Shown here: in pieces, positions 1 through 8,000 of the stretch | How the letters are laid out: the number at the start of each line of letters is the position of its first letter | Numbering within the stretch: the first letter of the stretch is position 1 | Origin: Collinsella sp. zg1085 | GTDB lineage: Bacteria > Actinomycetota > Coriobacteriia > Coriobacteriales > Coriobacteriaceae | Assembly (NCBI RefSeq): GCF_018889955.1 | Contig: NZ_CP076545.1 | Span: forward strand, 496,001 to 560,000 | Reading direction: 5' to 3' | Length of the DNA stretch: 64,000 nucleotides | Translations under genes and position numbers: made by a program | Notes under the pieces: model-generated | The model's input: the letters and a program-made list of their open reading frames with translations, nothing else | Databases searched by the model: none | What the model was told of the DNA's origin: nothing

Positions 1-548
1 TTCAGCTTGACGATTGCACTTGGGGCATGCTGGTTGATGATGGCTATTGGGCACATAAGATGAACGAGGGCGTAAGCTTTGAGGAGGAGGCTGAGCGTTT
101 CTTGACGGTCAATAATTTGGCGCTTGAGAATTTACCTCAAGATTTGACGGTTACCACACATGTTTGTCGCGGAAACTATCACTCAACCTACGCATGCACC
201 GGTCCTTATGACCGTGTTGCCCCATATTTGTTTGCTCGAGAGCGGGTTGATGCATTCTACCTTGAGTTTGATGATGAGCGCTCAGGTGGCTTTGAGTGCT
301 TAGCCGAGCTTCCCACTGATAAGAAGGTGGTTCTTGGTCTTGTAACATCTAAGCGTCCAGAACTTGAGAGTGCTGAGCTCATAAAGGCGCGGGTTGCAGA
401 AGCTGCTGCTTTTGTTGATAGGGAACGCCTATATCTATCACCTCAGTGTGGTTTTGCGTCTTGTGAGATTGGCAATAAGTTAAGCGAGGCTGAACAGTGG
501 GCTAAGCTGGCACATGTTCGCGCACTTGCAGAGGAAATTTGGGCATAG
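1..548 (+). CDS. Cobalamin-independent methionine synthase-like methyltransferase (YxjG/YxjH type), C-terminal part
   Basis: The frame is open from the left edge, so the gene starts outside the window; about 182 C-terminal residues are visible. They begin with QLDDCTWG, the conserved strand of the MetE C-terminal barrel, followed by HVCRGNYHS and SPQCGFAS, which carry the His, Cys and Cys zinc ligands expected in this fold. The zinc site activates a thiol such as homocysteine for methyl transfer. The visible spacing and HxCRGN signature fit the short single-domain YxjG/YxjH branch better than full-length MetE, but the methyl donor and acceptor cannot be read from this fragment. No terminator is obvious after the TAG stop. 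Confidence 0.8.
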   Translation, partial: QLDDCTWGMLVDDGYWAHKMNEGVSFEEEAERFLTVNNLALENLPQDLTVTTHVCRGNYHSTYACTGPYDRVAPYLFARERVDAFYLEFDDERSGGFECLAELPTDKKVVLGLVTSKRPELESAELIKARVAEAAAFVDRERLYLSPQCGFASCEIGNKLSEAEQWAKLAHVRALAEEIWA

Positions 549-851
549 CGTTTTTGCGTGTGCACGGTTTTTGCGCGGTAAGTAGCGGGCTTATTTGCGT
601 GTGTTGCTGCGGTAGCTGATGCGTGTTTGTAGTTGCGCGTCTGAGCGTGTATTGGCACTTGAGCTGCTTGTGCCGTGCTTGCAATGTCATACAAGGGGAT
701 GGGTAGTGTGGTGCTACGCATTCCCTTGTTTTGTTTGAGCAGCGTGTGTTTAACGGGCTGTGGGTTTTATTCGTGAGATTCGCTCACCTGATGCTTTTTT
801 AACGAGAAAACTTACATGTAGTGAAGTCTGTTACTTAAATGATAGATGTGC
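549..851. other. Intergenic stretch without recognisable gene
   Basis: About 300 bp between the methyltransferase stop and the first palindromic repeat. The text is rich in TGCG/GCGTGT words. I see no reading frame with a ribosome binding site, no tRNA and no clear terminator. Confidence 0.5.
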
Positions 852-1019
852 TTTTTGACAGAAATGGGCAATCTGACACTAAAGAACCCCCGAGGGTTGG
901 TAGTTATTTTATAAAACTGCAGGTAGATGAGTTGCATATAAAAACCCAATAGGGGGTTAATTACCAAATTGCCCGTTTTTGTCAGAATTTAGTGCCAGAT
1001 TGCCCATTTCTGTCAAAAG
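852..1019. repeat. Palindromic interspersed element, copy 1
   Basis: A ~168-bp element bounded by near-perfect inverted arms. The left arm (852-883) reads TTTTTGACAGAAATGGGCAA and onward; the right arm (988-1019) is its reverse complement apart from a couple of bases. Inside are an AACCC/GGGTT pair (887-899), a core hairpin TGCAG-GTAGATGAG-TTGCA (918-936), and GGGGGTT (952-958), which can also pair with AACCCCC (886-892). The right half carries two ATTGCCC motifs exactly 31 bp apart (968 and 999). It is ~98 percent identical to copy 2 at 2654-2821 over nearly 200 bp and shares core and geometry with copies at 19420 and 56653. It encodes no transposase. The type (MITE, structured RNA, binding site) is undetermined. 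Confidence 0.85.
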
Positions 1020-1252
1020 TACTGGCAGCAGTACCACCACATTGCCTGTTCTGCCAAAATCGATACATCAATCTATCACCGCATTGCCCGTTTCAACCAA
1101 CAGCATTAACAGCTGCCTTACCGGATTGCTCGTTTCAACCAACAGCATTAACAGCTGCCTCATCGGATTATCCGTTTCCACCAAAACAGGTAGCGGCCGT
1201 ATCACCCACATTGCCCGCCTCCACCAAAACTGCTGCCAGCCGCTTGCTTATG
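999..1252. repeat. Degenerate tandem array with 42-bp period following copy 1
   Basis: The motif ATTGCCC-GTTTC-(A/C)CCAA recurs with its first base at 999, 1041, 1083, 1125, 1167 and 1210, a spacing of 42, 42, 42, 42 and 43 bp. The first unit is the right arm of the palindromic element itself. The units at 1083 and 1125 are nearly identical; the others have drifted. Forty-two bp is four turns of B-DNA, so the motifs would lie on one helix face. One frame reads as 14-residue repeats, but the matching array behind copy 2 contains 40- and 41-bp steps that break any frame, so I treat this as a DNA-level repeat. Confidence 0.8.
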
Positions 1253-1377
1253 GCTTGGCTCAATTGGTTGCCACTTAGCAAGCACTGTTAAAAAACTTTG
1301 GTGACGGAATCAGGCTACCCATAAATGACTTGCCAATCGTTATTAGTCAAATTAGGGGTGCTACAAAAATATTCCAT

Positions 1378-1409
1378 AGTTGAGCTTGTGGAAAACTATA
1401 TGCTCAACT
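1378..1409. promoter_or_regulatory. Inverted repeat upstream of the putative nuclease gene
   Basis: AGTTGAGC (1378-1385) and GCTCAACT (1402-1409) form perfect 8-bp arms around a 16-nt AT-rich spacer, about 200 bp before the nuclease start. It could be an operator or a small hairpin. The rest of 1253-1613 is AT-rich, with a possible -10 (TATATG near 1560), and holds no gene. Confidence 0.35.
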
Positions 1410-1613
1410 TATGTAAAAAATAACAATTGTTAGATTTCTTTACTCAAAATATAGCCTCTGAACTGTAGTGGAGTTTTGGAGTAGCTACACGTGAGATTCA
1501 ACGAAGATGTTGAGAAGATTTAGGCTAGATTGTTGAGCAGTTTTCCACCGATGAACTGCGTATATGTAAAACTTTAGTTCGCTTTTTTCGTTCTAATTTG
1601 CGATGCTCTCTAC

Positions 1614-2597
1614 ATGAGACTTTGTATTTCACATCAAACGGCGCGCGCCTGGTATCGGCTGAAGGATTATCCGGCAGCCTCATTGTTAGTGCCCAATCAA
1701 GCTCAAGCGCTTCAAGACTTTAAGGTTGTCCATGACGATGTAGCACAAGCACAGAGAGTGCTTGCTGCATATGGATTGCCACAACAAGACTATATGCCCT
1801 TGCATATTTTAGTGCCGAGTACACAAGCTCGTTTGCGTACTCCTCATCTAAGTTGTCATGTATGTTCGCAGGCATTGCCGGCTCAAAGTCTGCAGGTTTT
1901 TGAACACCTAATGGTTCCAACGGCACCCTTGCTTGCGGTGCAGTCATCTCAAGATTTTAGTTTCCTTGAACTCGTTGAATATTTTTATGAACTGTGTGGA
2001 GCATACCATTTACCACTACAGCTTGAAGAACCTTTTTGCGAACGTATTCAGCTGACAAGCGTTGAAAATCTCACTGCATTTGCCCAGAGCTGTGTACATA
2101 AGATGGGACGTACAAAAACCTTATCTGCTCTGCGTTTTACACGTAACGGTGCACGTTCTCCCATGGAAACCGTGTGCGCGATGCTCGTTGGTTTATCTCG
2201 AAAACACGGAGGCCTAGGAGTCATTGATTTTGATTTGAATGCGCGGATTGAGGTGCCTAATCGTTTGCGCCATTTAACGCGTTCGCATGCTTTTTATGCC
2301 GACATCTTATTACGACAAGCAAAGCTCATCCTTGAGTATCAAGGTTTTAATCACGAGGAGTCGCAACGGGCAGTATCTGACGAAGAACGACGTAACACCT
2401 TGGCGGCGCTGGGCTATCGAGTAATTGCAATATGGAAGCACGCCTTATTTCAACCTCAAGACTTCCAGCGTTTGATGCTAACAATTGAGCGCGCTGCGGG
2501 TTTGCGAAAGGACCGCCACACGGATGAGTTTGTTGAAAAGCAAGCAGCGTTGCGCCGATTTTTGCTTCGTCGGATGTTAGACAAATCATCGAGGTGA
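1614..2597 (+). CDS. Putative DUF559/Vsr-like endonuclease-domain protein
   Basis: A 327-residue protein. Its C-terminal ~130 residues resemble the DUF559 (Vsr-like, PD-(D/E)xK) nuclease fold: SPMETVCAMLV, then YADILLRQAKLILEYQG and SDEERRNTLAALGYRVIAIW. The likely catalytic residues are Asp230, Glu241 and Gln243, with a following D..RR helix. The N-terminal ~190 residues are unrecognised; they hold a CHVC pair (near residue 80) but no clear zinc cluster. The ATG at 1614 lacks a strong ribosome binding site. The gene stands alone between two direct copies of a palindromic repeat, which suggests a cassette. A role in DNA repair, phage defence or mobility is possible but not shown. The fold call rests on motif pattern only. 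Confidence 0.6.
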   Translation: MRLCISHQTARAWYRLKDYPAASLLVPNQAQALQDFKVVHDDVAQAQRVLAAYGLPQQDYMPLHILVPSTQARLRTPHLSCHVCSQALPAQSLQVFEHLMVPTAPLLAVQSSQDFSFLELVEYFYELCGAYHLPLQLEEPFCERIQLTSVENLTAFAQSCVHKMGRTKTLSALRFTRNGARSPMETVCAMLVGLSRKHGGLGVIDFDLNARIEVPNRLRHLTRSHAFYADILLRQAKLILEYQGFNHEESQRAVSDEERRNTLAALGYRVIAIWKHALFQPQDFQRLMLTIERAAGLRKDRHTDEFVEKQAALRRFLLRRMLDKSSR

Positions 2598-2653
2598 CAA
2601 GCTCCATAGACCTAACGTTAATGTGCGTCATTCATAGCTTTGTGCTCTACAAG

Positions 2654-2821
2654 TGCTTTTTGACAGAAATGGGCAATCTGACACTAAAGAACCCCCGAGG
2701 GTTGGTAGTTATTTTATAAAACTGCAGGTAGATGAGTTGCATATAAAAACCCAATAGGGGGTTAATTACCACATTGCCCGTTTTTGTCAGAATTTAGTGT
2801 CAGATTGCCCATTTCTGTCAA
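2654..2821. repeat. Palindromic interspersed element, copy 2
   Basis: Almost identical to copy 1, including arms, core (GCAGGTAGATGAG at 2724-2736) and the paired ATTGCCC motifs at 2773 and 2804, again 31 bp apart. The right arm is an even better reverse complement of the left (one mismatch in about 31). Together with copy 1 it forms a direct repeat ~1.8 kb apart that brackets the DUF559-like gene. It lies about 260 bp before the DAHP synthase start. Confidence 0.85.
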
Positions 2822-2950
2822 AAGTACTGGCAGCAGTACCACCACATTGTCTGTTCTGCCAATACACCAGCAGCAATACAACCACATTGCCTGTTCTGCC
2901 AAAATCACTAACAGCCGCATCACCAAATTACTCATTTCAGTCAAAACAGG
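2804..2950. repeat. Degenerate array following copy 2
   Basis: ATTG/ATTA motifs start at 2804, 2846, 2886 and 2927, spaced 42, 40 and 41 bp. The first ~45 bp match copy 1 and then diverge. The indels show that this array is not maintained as coding sequence. Confidence 0.6.
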
Positions 2951-3013
2951 TAACGGCTCTACCACCCCTCGCATCCGCGTCATGTAACAATACAAATACC
3001 GTGGCCTATGTTC

Positions 3014-3041
3014 TTGCACATACCCAAGCGCGCTGTAATAA
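3014..3041 (+). promoter_or_regulatory. Candidate sigma-70 promoter for DAHP synthase
   Basis: TTGCAC (3014-3019) and TAATAA (3036-3041) are separated by 16 bp, placing transcription about 35 nt before the start codon. It is the best -35/-10 pair between the repeat array and the gene. Confidence 0.45.
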
Positions 3042-3082
3042 TGGCGCGCATATCACGTCGAGAGTCCGCAGGAGGAGAACGT

Positions 3083-4120
3083 ATGAGCATGGATTTCAAG
3101 CGTCGCTTGCCTATACCAAAAGAGATTCGCGAAGAATTACCGCTGTCATCTGATGCAACAGCGCGGAAGACGCAGTTTGATGCCGAGGTTGCCGCTATTC
3201 TCACAGGGACTGATACCAAACGGCGCCTGTTGATTATGGGTCCTTGTTCGGCTGACCGCGAAGACTCTGTTCTTGCGTATATGGAAAAGCTCGCTGACCT
3301 GCGTGACCGTGTCGTAGACACCTTTGTTATCATTCCGCGTGTATATACCAACAAACCCCGCACAAAAGGAACGGGCTATAAGGGCCTCTTGCACAACCCT
3401 AACCCAGAGGCTGCTCCCGATTTGCTTGAGGGCGTGCGTGCTATTCGCCGTATGCATCTGCGCGTGGTAGAAGAAACCGGTATGTTTACTGCAGATGAAA
3501 TGCTCTATCCAAGCAACTATCAGTATCTCATCGATTTGTTGAGCTACATTGCCGTGGGTGCGCGTTCGGTTGAAAACCAGGAGCATCGATTGGTGGCATC
3601 GGGCGTACCGTGTCCTGTTGGCATGAAAAACCCAACCGGCGGCTCAACAGCGGTGATGCTCAATTCAATTCTTGCGGCTCAAGCTCCTCAGACCTTCTTG
3701 TTTCGCAACTGGGAGGTTGAGACATCGGGCAATCCTTTAGCCCACGCGGTGCTTAGGGGTTATACCGGCTCAGATGGAGCAAATTATCCCAACTATCATT
3801 ACGAGTATCTGGAGCGTTTGGCTGAGGCCTATGATGCTCAGACCTATGCTCACCCCGCGGCTATTATCGATTGCAATCACGATAATTCAGGCAAACGCCC
3901 TATGGAGCAGCTGCGTATTTGCCATGAGGTCGTGGATTCATGCAATAGAAACGACGCTATTGCGGCATTGGTGCGCGGCTTTATGATTGAGTCTTATTTA
4001 GAGGACGGCAATCAGGCAGTTGACGGGGGAGTTTTTGGTAAGTCAATTACCGATGCGTGCCTTGGGTGGGAAAAGACCGAGCGGCTGGTTCTTGAGATGG
4101 CAGACTGCATGCATCAATAG
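3083..4120 (+). CDS. aroF: 3-deoxy-7-phosphoheptulonate (DAHP) synthase, class I
   Basis: Condenses phosphoenolpyruvate with erythrose 4-phosphate, the first step of the shikimate pathway. The 345-residue length and the motifs MGPCSADRED (from residue 52), PRVYTNKPRT, GARSVENQEHR, PVGMKNPTGG and DCNHDNSGKRP are those of the AroF/AroG/AroH class I family; the last two contain metal and substrate ligands. I chose the ATG at 3083 because a perfect AGGAGGAG lies 6-8 bases upstream, whereas the upstream in-frame starts lack one. No other aromatic pathway gene is adjacent. Which amino acid inhibits it cannot be predicted safely; the symbol could equally be aroG or aroH. Confidence 0.93.
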   Translation: MSMDFKRRLPIPKEIREELPLSSDATARKTQFDAEVAAILTGTDTKRRLLIMGPCSADREDSVLAYMEKLADLRDRVVDTFVIIPRVYTNKPRTKGTGYKGLLHNPNPEAAPDLLEGVRAIRRMHLRVVEETGMFTADEMLYPSNYQYLIDLLSYIAVGARSVENQEHRLVASGVPCPVGMKNPTGGSTAVMLNSILAAQAPQTFLFRNWEVETSGNPLAHAVLRGYTGSDGANYPNYHYEYLERLAEAYDAQTYAHPAAIIDCNHDNSGKRPMEQLRICHEVVDSCNRNDAIAALVRGFMIESYLEDGNQAVDGGVFGKSITDACLGWEKTERLVLEMADCMHQ

Positions 4121-4296
4121 AGAGCCTGTATCATTTGAGCGTCTGCACTAATAGAGCGGCTGCACCAATACCGCACCCGTTCCAACACAGCGCTTGTGCC
4201 AACATAGTGCTGTGCGCACGGCGCTAGATATAGAGGCGATCTGGCTCAAAGCACCGCTCATCCAAGTTCTCTTCAAACCCCAGATAATTCAAAAAG

Positions 4297-4330
4297 AAAC
4301 CCCTATCGAAAAACTCGATAGGGGTTTGTT
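4297..4330. terminator. Bidirectional intrinsic terminator between aroF and the nitroreductase gene
   Basis: A perfect 13-bp stem (AAACCCCTATCGA at 4297-4309, its complement at 4315-4327) closes a 5-nt loop. T-rich sequence follows on the plus side and AAAAAG precedes it, so it can end both convergent transcripts. Confidence 0.85.
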
Positions 4331-4337
4331 TGGAGCT

Positions 4338-4404
4338 TGCGTTTTAATACAAACAGGCCCTGCGCTTTAATACAGACAGGCCTTACGTCAATACAGACAA
4401 GCCT
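4338..4404. repeat. Three tandem ~23-bp repeats in the 3' end of the nitroreductase transcript
   Basis: Units at 4338-4360, 4361-4383 and 4384-4404 share TAATACA(A/G)ACAGGCC and begin TGCG/TACG. The array ends at the stop codon of the nitroreductase gene and abuts the terminator on the other side. Confidence 0.7.
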
Positions 4405-5000
4405 TAGCGCTCAATGCGAATACGCTCGTCTGCGCTCATGCGTTCCTGAGTACCGGGCGCCCCCTCAATGCCGCCAAAGACGAGCTGCGCCTTGAGCTGC
4501 CAGTTAGCAGGCACACTCCAGCGCTCACGAACCGCATCATCAATGATGGGGTTATAATGTTGCAGGTTAGCACCTACTCCCACCTCGGCAAGACTATTCC
4601 AAACATTGACATGAGCAATGCCTTGTCCGTGCGCTGCAAAAGTATCAAAGGCATCAGCATAGGTAGCAAACTGTTCTTTCATGTTGCTTACTACCTCATC
4701 ATCTTCAAAGAACAACACAGTGCCATATGCTGCTGCAAACATATTCATTTTCTGCTGCGTTGGCTCAAAGTTTTCGGCAGGAACAATTGCTTGTAAGGTC
4801 TTGGTAACGATGTCATTCCAGAGTGTTTTGTGCTGCTCGCCCAAAAGAATAAGAGCGTGCGCACTTTGCATATTAAAGGCAGATGGGCTTGCAACAAGCG
4901 CATCCTTAATGCGCGTGAGCACTTCATCTTCACTCACCGGCAGTTGGTGGTTAAGCGCATATACAGAGCGGCGCTTATTAATAATGTCTTGATAGGTCAT
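4404..5000 (-). CDS. Nitroreductase-family FMN oxidoreductase
   Basis: A 198-residue protein of the short nitroreductase type. It begins with TYQDIINKRRSVYALN, the FMN phosphate-binding RRSxR-like start, followed by SPSAFNMQSAHALIL (Ser/Asn FMN contacts) and ends with QLVFGGIEGAPG, the conserved C-terminal strand. Such enzymes use NAD(P)H to reduce nitro compounds, quinones or, in fatty-acid-linked members, other electrophiles; the substrate is unknown. I chose ATG at 5000 over an upstream TTG because GGAGG sits 6 nt in front of it. It is a single gene convergent with aroF, sharing its terminator. Confidence 0.85.
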   Translation of the reverse strand: MTYQDIINKRRSVYALNHQLPVSEDEVLTRIKDALVASPSAFNMQSAHALILLGEQHKTLWNDIVTKTLQAIVPAENFEPTQQKMNMFAAAYGTVLFFEDDEVVSNMKEQFATYADAFDTFAAHGQGIAHVNVWNSLAEVGVGANLQHYNPIIDDAVRERWSVPANWQLKAQLVFGGIEGAPGTQERMSADERIRIER

Positions 5001-5302
5001 AACATCCTCCAAAGTATGTATATAAAGGTGTCTAACATTGCTTTGTTATACCCATTTTTGCAAAAATAGATTATTAGATAGTCCGTTAATTAAATGATGT
5101 TGCTTTGAGTTGTTTGTTAGTCTATGGGCGCATGAGTACCCAGCATACGGGAGTACGTGCATCAAGCCTGCCAGTTTTGCATGAAGCTTTTGGGTGCCAA
5201 GAGCTGAGTTTGCCATACGTGATGCATAGAGTTATTAGATTGGGTATATGTCAACTACACAGAAACGACCACACACATGGTCATGATGAGTTAGGAATGC
5301 AT

Positions 5303-5542
5303 ATGGCTACATCGTATGAACTCTATTACAAGCCCACCTGCCCATGGTGCCAGAAGGTACTGGGCGTTATGGATGAGCTTGGCATTGAGCTGCCGTTAAA
5401 AGACATTGTTGCTGACCCAGCAAATGCCGAGAAACTGATTGAGGTGGGCGGCAAACGCCAGGTTCCGTGCCTCTTCATTGATGGCAAGCCTCTGTATGAG
5501 TCGGGGGATATTATTGCGTATCTTAAGCAGCAGTTTGCCTAG
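5303..5542 (+). CDS. Glutaredoxin-family thiol-disulfide protein
   Basis: A 79-residue thioredoxin-fold protein with the active site CPWC (residues 13-16), the cis-proline strand RQVPCLFIDGKPLYES and a C-terminal helix: essentially one complete glutaredoxin or GST N-terminal domain. It probably reduces protein or low-molecular-weight disulfides in the cytoplasm. The start at 5303 has TTAGGA about 6-10 nt upstream; an ATG two codons earlier is possible. An upstream extension of the frame to 5105 looks non-coding. The additional Cys in VPCLFI is unusual for classical glutaredoxins but common in GST-N-like forms. Confidence 0.85.
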   Translation: MATSYELYYKPTCPWCQKVLGVMDELGIELPLKDIVADPANAEKLIEVGGKRQVPCLFIDGKPLYESGDIIAYLKQQFA

Positions 5543-5775
5543 CTTGCACAATTTAAGTGCGCTATCTTGTTTTTCTTTGAAAGATTGCGCATAATACAGG
5601 CAATTCGCGACGGAAAACACAGATGAAACGAACCGCATCCGTTGCCTAAAGCAAGCTTGTTACCCTGTATGTATTTGGTGCCGCTTGCCTGCTATTGTCA
5701 TCGGTTTCCTGCGAATGATGGGAAGAAGACACGACTTGGTCGTGTTTGGTTGTTCGCGCGAAATGGAGTCCTAAG

Positions 5776-6951
5776 ATGGCATTGCAGTCTCGTCGGCACC
5801 CAGCTATTGCGGCTGGCATTGCAACTGGTATCGGATTGATTGTCCCTGCGGCGCTTTATGCAGCGACCATTCCCTTTGATGATTTGCACCAAGTGGTTGT
5901 GACGAGTGCTGCGCCCTTTGCGGCGGGTTCTTTGCTAGGTGCGGGAGTATGTGCCTTGTCGGTACACGCGCTCTTGAAGTCTGCCAACGAGGTGCCTGAG
6001 CTTACTGAGTTTTCTGAGTCAGCCAAGTTTGCTCAGAACTCAAAGTCTCAGGAAGTTGCGCACAGTGCCGCATCAAGCTCACAAGATTTTGCGCAAGAAG
6101 TACGTGGCACACGCTTTGCGCGTGCTGATGAAGATAAAAGCGCTGCGGAGCGTCTTGGCATGACAGGCGTGTTTTCGCGTCGTGCTGCAAAGGATATCCC
6201 CATTATTACTCGGGCCGCCGATGCCTTATCTGAGGCTGAGGCATGGGCAGAAATTGATAAGCTGCTTGATGAAAACTCTCCTATAAGCTGCGATGCTGAG
6301 CGCTCAAAAGATATTTATCAAATTGCGTTTGAAGAATTAGCAAAGGGAGCGTCGGCTGAGCGTCAATATGAGGAATCCGAGAAAACAGCAGCTCTGCGTT
6401 CGTTGGCGCAACAATCAAGTACTGCACATGCGGCTGCGCAGCCGTCTACCGTTGCTTCCGTGCGGCTGCCTGTGGCTGCTGCCGTACAAGCGTCCACAGC
6501 TGCAAGCGCACAGTCATCTGTAACTGCCGTGTCGCAGGCAACATCTACTGAGGTGTCCGTTGCGGTGGCTGATTATAGTGGACGCGAATCACTGTGGGCA
6601 TCTGCCTTAGAAATTATGAGCGAGGATACTGAGGGTGCATTGTCACCACAGGTAGCACATCATGAGGCAGAGCAAGAGGACACGCGCATTGAGGCAGTTG
6701 CACGTGCGCCGCGGGCTTCGCTTGATGTTATGCCGCTGACCCCTGAGCGTGCAGAGGCTATGGCAGAAGGCGAGCGTCAAACGCAGATGCATGGGCATAT
6801 CAATGAGATTTTGGGCGAGGAACTCTCAAAGGTTTCGTCGCACAGTATGCGTCGTACCAGCAAAGAGTTCTTGCGTGTTATTCAAGGTCGTACAGCATCT
6901 ATGCCAAAACTTGACGTAGCTGCACGCGAGGCTCGGGCGCGTGAGGCATAG
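5776..6951 (+). CDS. Membrane-anchored low-complexity protein of unknown function
   Basis: A 391-residue protein. Two hydrophobic segments (about residues 10-32 and 42-68) form an N-terminal hairpin anchor. The rest is hydrophilic, rich in Ala, Ser and Glu, with a repetitive Ala/Val/Ser/Gln stretch (about residues 210-270) that looks like a disordered linker. A more ordered C-terminal block contains HGHINEILGEELSKVSSHS and ends in RAREA. I recognise no family. GGAG at 5765-5768 supports the ATG at 5776. The VanZ-like gene follows 37 bp later in the same direction, so the two may be cotranscribed and act at the cell envelope. Confidence 0.7.
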   Translation: MALQSRRHPAIAAGIATGIGLIVPAALYAATIPFDDLHQVVVTSAAPFAAGSLLGAGVCALSVHALLKSANEVPELTEFSESAKFAQNSKSQEVAHSAASSSQDFAQEVRGTRFARADEDKSAAERLGMTGVFSRRAAKDIPIITRAADALSEAEAWAEIDKLLDENSPISCDAERSKDIYQIAFEELAKGASAERQYEESEKTAALRSLAQQSSTAHAAAQPSTVASVRLPVAAAVQASTAASAQSSVTAVSQATSTEVSVAVADYSGRESLWASALEIMSEDTEGALSPQVAHHEAEQEDTRIEAVARAPRASLDVMPLTPERAEAMAEGERQTQMHGHINEILGEELSKVSSHSMRRTSKEFLRVIQGRTASMPKLDVAAREARAREA

Positions 6952-6988
6952 CCCATCTACAAGTGGGCATGAAGAAAACTGGTTTCCT

Positions 6989-7465
6989 ATGAAAAAACGA
7001 TTGCGCACAGAGTCCATCTCAAAAAGGTGGGTTCTGTGCTTTTGTTTGATGCTATTGATAATTTGGGGAAATTCACTGGTTCCGGGTGATTCAAGTTCGG
7101 TGGTCAGCCATGGGGTGCTTGATAAGCTGCGACATGGATTGCAACTGTGGGGTATTCCGGTGGGGTGGCTAAGCAATTTTGTTATCAGGAAGATGGGGCA
7201 TTTGAGCGAATATACCTTGCTTGGCGTTATTGCTATGCAGATGTTTAGACCACTACGTTTGGTGCGCCGGAAGGTCTGGGGCTATGCCTTGGCTGCCGGT
7301 GTTGTATCTGCAGTAATCGATGAGTGCATTCAACTTGCGGTTCCTGGTCGAAGTGGACAGGTGCAAGACGTGGTGCTCGATACGGTAGGCGTTTTGTTGG
7401 GTATCATGCTTGCCTTGCACCTTGAGAGATGTAACAAGCGCCGGCGCACCAGCAAAGGCATGTAG
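6989..7465 (+). CDS. VanZ-like family membrane protein
   Basis: A 158-residue protein with about four membrane segments. The motifs KMGHLSEYTLLG, DECIQLAVPGRSGQVQDVVL and DTVGVLLG match the VanZ/phosphotransbutyrylase-like signature (His-Glu in segment 2, DExxQ...GR...D in segment 3). The namesake VanZ gives low-level teicoplanin resistance, but most members are uncharacterised envelope proteins; there is no vancomycin operon here. The ATG at 6989 gives the best N-terminus (MKKRLRTES, positively charged before the first membrane segment), though its ribosome binding site is weak (GAAGAAA). Confidence 0.8.
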   Translation: MKKRLRTESISKRWVLCFCLMLLIIWGNSLVPGDSSSVVSHGVLDKLRHGLQLWGIPVGWLSNFVIRKMGHLSEYTLLGVIAMQMFRPLRLVRRKVWGYALAAGVVSAVIDECIQLAVPGRSGQVQDVVLDTVGVLLGIMLALHLERCNKRRRTSKGM

Positions 7466-7612
7466 TGTAGAGAGGCGTATGATACAGAGATTCGAGCCGT
7501 ATGCACGGTAGTTTTGCCTGACTGTTGAGCGACTGTGAATTTATTAGAATTGGTACTTGCGTATGAGGGCGGCATTGTGCATAATGGTCAAGCGCTTTGC
7601 GCGAGGATATAC

Positions 7613-7690
7613 GGTGGGTGTAGTTCAGTTGGCTAGAGCGACGGGTTGTGGTCCCGTAGGTCGAGGGTTCGAGTCCCTTTACCCACCCCA
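7613..7690 (+). tRNA. tRNA-His (GTG)
   Basis: A full cloverleaf can be drawn: acceptor GTGGGTG pairing TACCCAC, anticodon stem CGGGT/ACCCG-like around the loop with anticodon GTG, T arm with GGTTCGAG, and an encoded CCA end. The extra G at 7613, just before the acceptor stem, is the G-1 typical of tRNA-His. Confidence 0.95.
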
Positions 7691-7713
7691 CTTTTCTCGG
7701 CAAGCAGATATAA

Positions 7714-7790
7714 GGACCGTTAGCTCAGCTGGCTAGAGCAGGGGACTCTTAATCCCAAGGTCCAGGGTTCGAATCCCTGACGGTCCACCA
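7714..7790 (+). tRNA. tRNA-Lys (CTT)
   Basis: Acceptor GGACCGT pairs with ACGGTCC. The anticodon loop CTCTTAA carries CTT, the T arm has GGTTCGAATCC, and the CCA end is encoded. It lies 23 nt after tRNA-His, so the pair is probably one transcript. Confidence 0.95.
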
Positions 7791-7803
7791 TCTAACAGTA
7801 GTT

Positions 7804-7833
7804 AGGGAGCCTAAAACGGCTCCCTATTTTGTT
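7804..7833 (+). terminator. Terminator after the tRNA pair
   Basis: The 8-bp stem AGGGAGCC/GGCTCCCT closes a six-base loop and is followed by ATTTTGTT. Confidence 0.8.
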
Positions 7834-8000
7834 ATCAAACCTCAGTTTGACGGGTTTGTTCGAAATGCATGCCTATTAGCGCTCTTAACTCACGCCATCG
7901 TTTTATGCTGAGATGCCGCTTTCAACTCAAGCCGTCGCCTTATACCGCGTTGCTGCTCGCCAAGAGCTAGGGTGCATGCTCGCCTATGCCGCTCGCGCTC

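Noticed and set aside
999-1252. CRISPR array
   Set aside because: Units are degenerate, without constant repeats alternating with unique spacers, no cas genes are present and the first unit belongs to the palindromic element.
979-1278. A 99-codon frame with 14-residue repeats, in two alternative frames, over the 42-bp array
   Set aside because: No ribosome binding site; starts inside the palindromic arm; the homologous array behind copy 2 has 40- and 41-bp steps that break the frame. The repeat structure is better explained at DNA level.
852-3000. Insertion sequence with terminal repeats
   Set aside because: The enclosed gene has no transposase motifs, the flanking elements are direct rather than inverted copies, and I could not find target-site duplications. 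A mobile cassette remains possible and is listed as a finding only.
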